A DNA stretch of 27,432 nucleotides from NCBI GenBank assembly GCA_964562925.1, contig CAZLVF010000017.1:1-27432 (forward strand). The letters run 5' to 3'. Source of the DNA: CAVXDP01 sp964562925 (GTDB taxonomy: Archaea > Thermoproteota > Bathyarchaeia > 40CM-2-53-6 > CAVXDP01). Both the position numbers and the translations under genes were made by a program. The notes below the pieces were generated by a model. The model was not told the DNA's origin. It was given only the letters and a program-made list of their open reading frames with translations, and did no database searches. This document shows, in pieces, positions 24,498 through 27,432 of this stretch (position 1 is the stretch's first letter; each line of letters begins with the position of its first letter).

Positions 24498-25178
24498 GTG
24501 GAGCGGAGACTGGTTGAGCTCCGCAAGATCGGAGTCAAAGAGCTGAATTTCGTTGGAAGACAGAAGATAGGGAACGTGAATATCCTTGGAAAAGGCTGCG
24601 TAGGGATAGTAATAGCTGCACGTCTAGATTCACAATTCATGGCGTTGAAGATACGGAGAACAGACGCCAACAGAACAAGCATGGAACGAGAAGCAAAGAT
24701 GCTGGAACTAGCCAATTCGGTAGGCGTCGGTCCCAGACTTCTCCAAGCAAGTGAGAACTTCATTCTTATGGAACTGCTCGAGGGTGAGCTTATTGAAGGT
24801 TGGATCGCCCACTACGACCCGCGTCGTGATGTAGATATTCTGAGAAGAATGTTACGTGATATTCTCGGACAATGTTTCCGACTGGACAGCGTCGGACTCG
24901 ATCACGGGGAGCTCAGTCAAGCCCGAAAACACATCTTGATAGAAAGAGGAGGACACCCTAGACTCCTAGACTTTGAAACCGCTAGCCTAGCAAGAAAGCC
25001 AAGCAACCTTACCAGCCTGTGTCAATACCTGTTCAGATCAGGCCCAGTACCCAAAAGAGTTGAGAGAATACTTGGTAAGGTAGACCATGATGAACTGAAG
25101 AAGGCCTTGGCCGTTTACAAACGGGAGAAAAACATCGGATCCTACGACAAGGTACTGCGTATCTGCAGTCTATCTTGA
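24498..25178 (+). CDS. Predicted Ser/Thr protein kinase (COG2112-like)
   Basis: 226-aa (from GTG 24498) protein-kinase-fold protein of the small archaeal RIO/COG2112-like type. Glycine loop ILGKGCVGIVIAA, VAIK-type lysine in MALKIRRTDA, hinge-like LMELLEGELIEGW, catalytic loop HGELSQARKHI and metal motif LLDFETAS are in order. Catalytic HxD reads HGE and DFG reads DFE, apparently a family habit. The true N-terminus probably lies upstream: the frame is open from 24390 and reads IRLEGPLEDRYARVLCYP before the GTG. AGGTG at 24410-24414 is correctly spaced for a start at 24423, an ACG codon, giving 251 aa. GTG 24498 itself has no good ribosome site. Probably co-transcribed with cca. Confidence 0.83.
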   Translation: MERRLVELRKIGVKELNFVGRQKIGNVNILGKGCVGIVIAARLDSQFMALKIRRTDANRTSMEREAKMLELANSVGVGPRLLQASENFILMELLEGELIEGWIAHYDPRRDVDILRRMLRDILGQCFRLDSVGLDHGELSQARKHILIERGGHPRLLDFETASLARKPSNLTSLCQYLFRSGPVPKRVERILGKVDHDELKKALAVYKREKNIGSYDKVLRICSLS

Positions 25179-25267
25179 AGGCCTCTGACGAAAAGATGAT
25201 CCGTAAGTGCCAAAACGCGCCGAAGATAACCTGTATGGTGGCGACAACTCTGGTGGGGCAGACGGGA

Positions 25268-25286
25268 TTGTCATGGCTGGAACCAT
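25268..25286 (-). other. tRNA intron 4 (T loop, 59/60), 19 nt
   Basis: Helix TTCA/TGAC (three pairs plus a terminal U.C), bulges AA^A and AA^T, inner hairpin TGG(T)/(G)CCA. Removal restores the consensus T loop TTCAAAT closed by ACGGG/CCCGT. Position 59/60 is a known archaeal intron site. Confidence 0.8.
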
Positions 25287-25308
25287 TTTGAACCCGTGAT
25301 CGCCAGCG

Positions 25309-25322
25309 TTCCGGGTGTACCT
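25309..25322 (-). other. tRNA intron 3 (anticodon loop, canonical 37/38), 14 nt
   Basis: Central helix CTGG (loop positions 32-35) with CCGG in the intron (one U.G pair); bulges GG^A and AA^C. The inner part is too short for a real helix (about one pair), so this is a relaxed motif. The canonical position strongly supports it. Confidence 0.78.
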
Positions 25323-25329
25323 CCCCAGG

Positions 25330-25349
25330 CTCTCCGCAGCTGAGCTGCT
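25330..25349 (-). other. tRNA intron 2 (anticodon stem, 30/31), 20 nt
   Basis: A clean BHB: central helix TTCC/GGAG (with one U.G pair), 3-base bulges AG^A and AG^C, and a 5-bp inner hairpin GCAGC-TCA-GCTGC. Removal joins CCAG to C, making the anticodon stem CCAGC that pairs with GCTGG. Confidence 0.82.
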
Positions 25350-25358
25350 CTGGAATCC

Positions 25359-25380
25359 TCTTGGCAGGCCTTGCGCCCTA
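25359..25380 (-). other. tRNA intron 1 (D loop, about position 20/21), 22 nt
   Basis: Central helix TTGG (exon) with CCAA (intron 3' side), 4 of 4 pairs. 3-base bulges are TC^T and GA^G. The inner hairpin is GGGC/GCCT-like with one A.G mismatch at its base. The BHB rule places cuts after 25381 and after 25359. A shift by one base would leave the conserved A21 in the mature D loop, so the exact edge is uncertain by one. Confidence 0.75.
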
Positions 25381-25402
25381 GACCAAGCTAGACTACTGCC
25401 CC

Positions 25403-25705
25403 TTTTGCCACAAGCTGTATTCTAGAGCTTTTGACTCTTGCCAGTGGCGACCTAGTCCAGCTTCTGTCCCATCCGTATGTTATGTATAAAAGTTTTTCAA
25501 CTTTCGTTGACACATCTGCTAACGTTGCGAGATCCTGAAACATGGTTGATTGAAGTGTGCAGTCGTTTGAAAAGTTGTGGAAAGTAAGAGTTTCTATCAT
25601 CACTTCGAGAAGACATATGTGAGTAAACATCGGACACAAGCGAGATTGCCGTATTGAGTTAGCCATAATTACAGGTACTCTCAATAACCCTGTGGAGAGA
25701 ATGCC
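25403..25705. other. Intergenic spacer between split tRNA and PAC2 gene
   Basis: No protein gene is recognised. It holds a strong TATA-like element at 25482-25492 and probably the promoters of both the minus-strand tRNA and the plus-strand PAC2 gene. CATAATTA near 25664 is a candidate PAC2 TATA, about 40 bases before its ATG. An open minus-strand frame (25684-25388) runs through the tRNA promoter and has no protein-like character. Confidence 0.5.
25482..25492. promoter_or_regulatory. Strong TATA-like element
   Basis: ATGTATAAAAG on plus, CTTTTATACAT on minus, matching the archaeal TATA consensus in either orientation. In the minus orientation it would start a transcript about 60 bases before the tRNA 5' end. 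In the plus orientation it would give a long PAC2 leader (about 190 bases) or an unseen small RNA. Confidence 0.45.
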
Positions 25706-26434
25706 ATGCAGATTATTCCCGAGATCGGTATACGTGAGTTCAAGAAGATCGACCTGAAAGGCGCAAACGTCATAGATGGTTTTTCAAGCGTCAGCCCGAT
25801 AAACGCGATCGCGGCCACTTACCTTGTGAGTTCGCTGAACCTTGACCAGATAGCAGCTCTAGACTCTGAGGATTTTCCACCGATCTCCATGATCTACGAT
25901 TCAAAACCAAAGTTTCCCGCGAGGATCTACGCCAGATCTGATCTAGCTGCTTTTGTGGCCGAGTTCGCTCCGCACCCACGACTATTCAGATGTATTGCAC
26001 GAGCTATGATCGAATGGACCAAACAGCAACAGTGCGCTAGAATAGTTACAGCTGTGGGGATTCCTGACATCACGAAAGGAGCGGCTTCAGAGATATACTC
26101 GGTCGCCACCACTGAGCAAGCGAGAGAACTTCTAAGTAGAGTTGGAATCCCGCAGATCAGAGTTGGGATTATTCCGGGTCTAGCTGGAGTGCTTCTGAAC
26201 GAAGGTAGATGGAACCAGCTTGAGGTTATAGCTTTGGTCGCACCGATCAGAGAAGGTATGCCAGATGCCAAGGCCGCAGCAAGGATCTTGGAAATGATGG
26301 CGAAGCTGCTACCGAATCTTACGATGGACCTAACTCCACTCTATCAGGAAGCTGAAAGGATAGAATCGGCCCTCAAAACCTTGAGACAGCAAACGAAGCC
26401 CATGGAGGATTCGATCAGCCGAGTCTACGGATAG
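25706..26434 (+). CDS. PAC2 family protein (proteasome-assembly-chaperone-like)
   Basis: 242-aa cytoplasmic protein of the archaeal PAC2 family (COG2047/COG1938 type), related to eukaryotic proteasome assembly chaperone 2. Characteristic features: VIDGFSSVSPINAIAATYLVSSL near the start, then PPISMIYDSKPKFPARIYA, RIVTAVGIPD, GIIPGLAGVLLNEG, and a C-terminal helix LTPLYQEAERIESALKTL likely to be coiled coil. Archaeal PAC2 proteins have no settled function. ATG 25706 follows GTGGAGAG by a few bases. It is flanked by spacers, so probably a single gene. The asparagine-synthetase-like gene converges on it. Confidence 0.88.
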   Translation: MQIIPEIGIREFKKIDLKGANVIDGFSSVSPINAIAATYLVSSLNLDQIAALDSEDFPPISMIYDSKPKFPARIYARSDLAAFVAEFAPHPRLFRCIARAMIEWTKQQQCARIVTAVGIPDITKGAASEIYSVATTEQARELLSRVGIPQIRVGIIPGLAGVLLNEGRWNQLEVIALVAPIREGMPDAKAAARILEMMAKLLPNLTMDLTPLYQEAERIESALKTLRQQTKPMEDSISRVYG

Positions 26435-26470
26435 GATAAGCCTCAATAATCATGTATGATTGTGTGCTCA

Positions 26471-27432
26471 TCATAGGATAGGTGCCCTCTGCCAAGAGAA
26501 CTCGCTGTAGAGCTTTTCCAAGAGCCGTTTTGTCGATAGATGTCTTGTCTTTGCGATCTTTGAGAGGGCATTATGAATCCCGCTCCCATACTGAACGGCC
26601 CTTTTTGGAGCTTCAACTATGGAACACGGCGTTCCTGCAAGCCTAGCGGATTCTCTCAAAACCCTTTTCCTTAAAGGATCGCTTCCTTTGTTTAGGTTCA
26701 ACTCGATTGGAAGGGACAGGGCCAGACGTGTCAGTTCCCAATCTGCGAACGGGTGTCGTATCCTAACCCTATATGGGCCTGAGACTTGTTCGTCCCGAGT
26801 ATAGTTTGTTAAATGCGCCTCGACCACGCTTTTGACTGCAGCCTCCTTAGCAGCTTCCGGTCCTTTCGAATCATATATCCTAGCAAACCTCGAGTAGCCT
26901 GCGAAGAGTTCGTCGCCGCCTTGTCCTGTGAGAATCACCTTGTAACCTTCCTTAGCTGCTATGCTCGCAACCCAACCTATCGCCACGCCGACTTCAACCT
27001 TCATGGGGTTGCTGTCTTCTATGTACCATATTGTTTGCCTTACGGCCTCATCCAAGTCTTCTTCGTGAAAAGCCTTCGATATAATAGGAACCTTCAGTTC
27101 TTGCGCGGTCTCTTCAGCGTGAGCTAGATCATACGAGCCTCTAATGCCAACTGAGATGAGTAGAACCTCTTTGTTCAGAGAGTTCGCTAGAAAAGCTACA
27201 AATCCACTGTCCAGTCCGCCTGAGAATGCGACTGCAACCTTATCAATGTCGCTTGTCCGAGCTCTGACAGAATTCATAAGTTGATGGTAGACCCTTGCCG
27301 TTTCAGTGCCCGATGCGGCTTCTCTTGACGGAGATGTCTGAACGGTTTTCACCGGCCTCAGAACCATACTGTTGCTTGTCATGAATGCAAGATGTCCCGG
27401 CGGAAAGAATCTTGGTGAGTCGATGCCCACGC
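26471..27432 (-). CDS. Asparagine synthetase-like protein, C-terminal part (5' partial)
   Basis: ATP-pyrophosphatase (synthetase) domain of the AsnB family, which adenylates aspartate or a similar carboxylate. Visible are the PP-loop VAFSGGLDSG, the conserved LTGQGGDELFAGYSRF, and HPFADWELTRLALSLP with RKRVLRESARLAG. The frame is open to the window edge, and the residues before the first possible starts (IDSPRFFPPGHLAFM) look like the end of the N-terminal glutaminase (Ntn) domain. The gene therefore almost certainly continues beyond 27432 and a GTG at 27430 is not the real start. The C-terminus is shorter than in bacterial AsnB, typical of archaeal members. It may make asparagine or another amide. 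Confidence 0.88.
   Translation of the reverse strand, partial: VGIDSPRFFPPGHLAFMTSNSMVLRPVKTVQTSPSREAASGTETARVYHQLMNSVRARTSDIDKVAVAFSGGLDSGFVAFLANSLNKEVLLISVGIRGSYDLAHAEETAQELKVPIISKAFHEEDLDEAVRQTIWYIEDSNPMKVEVGVAIGWVASIAAKEGYKVILTGQGGDELFAGYSRFARIYDSKGPEAAKEAAVKSVVEAHLTNYTRDEQVSGPYRVRIRHPFADWELTRLALSLPIELNLNKGSDPLRKRVLRESARLAGTPCSIVEAPKRAVQYGSGIHNALSKIAKTRHLSTKRLLEKLYSEFSWQRAPIL

Larger units (their letters stand above)
25251..25402 (-). tRNA. tRNA-Pro(GGG) interrupted by four introns, CCA encoded
   Basis: 152-base precursor, 77-base mature tRNA. Acceptor stem GGGGCAG (25402-25396) pairs with CTGCCCC (25261-25255), followed by A73 and an encoded CCA (25253-25251). After removing four introns the cloverleaf closes: TA at 8-9, D stem GTCT/GGAT, anticodon stem CCAGC/GCTGG, loop CTGGGGC with anticodon GGG at 25326-25324, variable loop CGATC, T stem ACGGG/CCCGT and consensus T loop TTCAAAT. 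G35, G36, G37 and A73 fit archaeal tRNA-Pro. Each intron has a bulge-helix-bulge or near-BHB. A reading as tRNA-Gly (CTGCCAA lies in the first intron) leaves no closed anticodon stem. Unspliced, none of the arms except the acceptor and T stem can form normally. Confidence 0.88.

Noticed and set aside
25359..25372. A tRNA-Gly(GCC) reading, because CTGCCAA after a D-arm-like sequence resembles the Gly anticodon loop
   Set aside because: The stem around it cannot close with any downstream segment that leaves a normal variable loop. The same bases form the D-loop intron in the four-intron tRNA-Pro fold, which closes all stems.
25388..25684. 98-codon minus-strand frame in the tRNA-PAC2 spacer
   Set aside because: No domain-like pattern, and it runs through the tRNA 5' region and likely promoter.

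Overview
The window looks like a piece of an archaeal chromosome. Several gene families are archaeal: tetraether lipid synthase (Tes), TrmB-type regulator, UPF0200/UPF0201 pair, archaeal CCA-adding enzyme, tRNA m2G10 methyltransferase, PAC2 protein and a DUF6659-like protein. TATA-like boxes sit 25-40 bases upstream of several starts, many starts are TTG or GTG, and one tRNA gene is interrupted by bulge-helix-bulge introns. The DUF6659-like gene and the heavily interrupted tRNA suggest a TACK/Thermoproteota lineage (Nitrososphaeria- or Bathyarchaeia-like). That placement is inference.

Layout. 1-3564: end of an oligopeptide/dipeptide ABC transporter operon (two permeases, two ATPases; the first permease is cut by the window edge). 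3745-6616: a secreted alpha/beta-hydrolase-like protein and an MFS transporter. 6617-8539: a gene-poor stretch with a DUF6659-like protein and a tiny protein built from two copies of a 31-residue repeat. 8540-11593: M48 metalloprotease with a zinc ribbon at each end, an SDR dehydrogenase and a TrmB regulator. 11811-12958: a broken membrane-protein gene and a HicBA toxin-antitoxin pair. 13101-16995: Tes, a membrane-anchored SagB-type nitroreductase and a PflX-like radical SAM protein. 17256-22259: an AbrB-like small protein, a prs-trmG10-RNase Z operon, and a convergent operon of a TIM-barrel protein with UPF0201 and UPF0200. 22334-26434: ThpR, CCA-adding enzyme, a predicted Ser/Thr kinase, an intron-rich tRNA gene on the minus strand, and a PAC2 protein. 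The right edge cuts an asparagine-synthetase-like gene.

The most striking item is at 25251-25402 on the minus strand. It folds as tRNA-Pro(GGG) only if four short introns (22, 20, 14 and 19 nt) are removed: from the D loop, the anticodon stem, the anticodon loop and the T loop. Each site shows a bulge-helix-bulge or near-BHB. It lies in an apparently empty 527-base intergenic region and would be missed by ordinary tRNA scans.

From 18561 to 25402 the genes form a loose tRNA-maturation neighbourhood: m2G10 methylation, RNase Z, ThpR, CCA addition and the split tRNA itself. Two genes there (RNase Z and the kinase) have N-termini that seem to begin at near-cognate codons (CTG, and possibly ACG). 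The CCA enzyme appears to have Asn where the third catalytic carboxylate is expected. No rRNA, CRISPR, insertion sequence or prophage was recognised.
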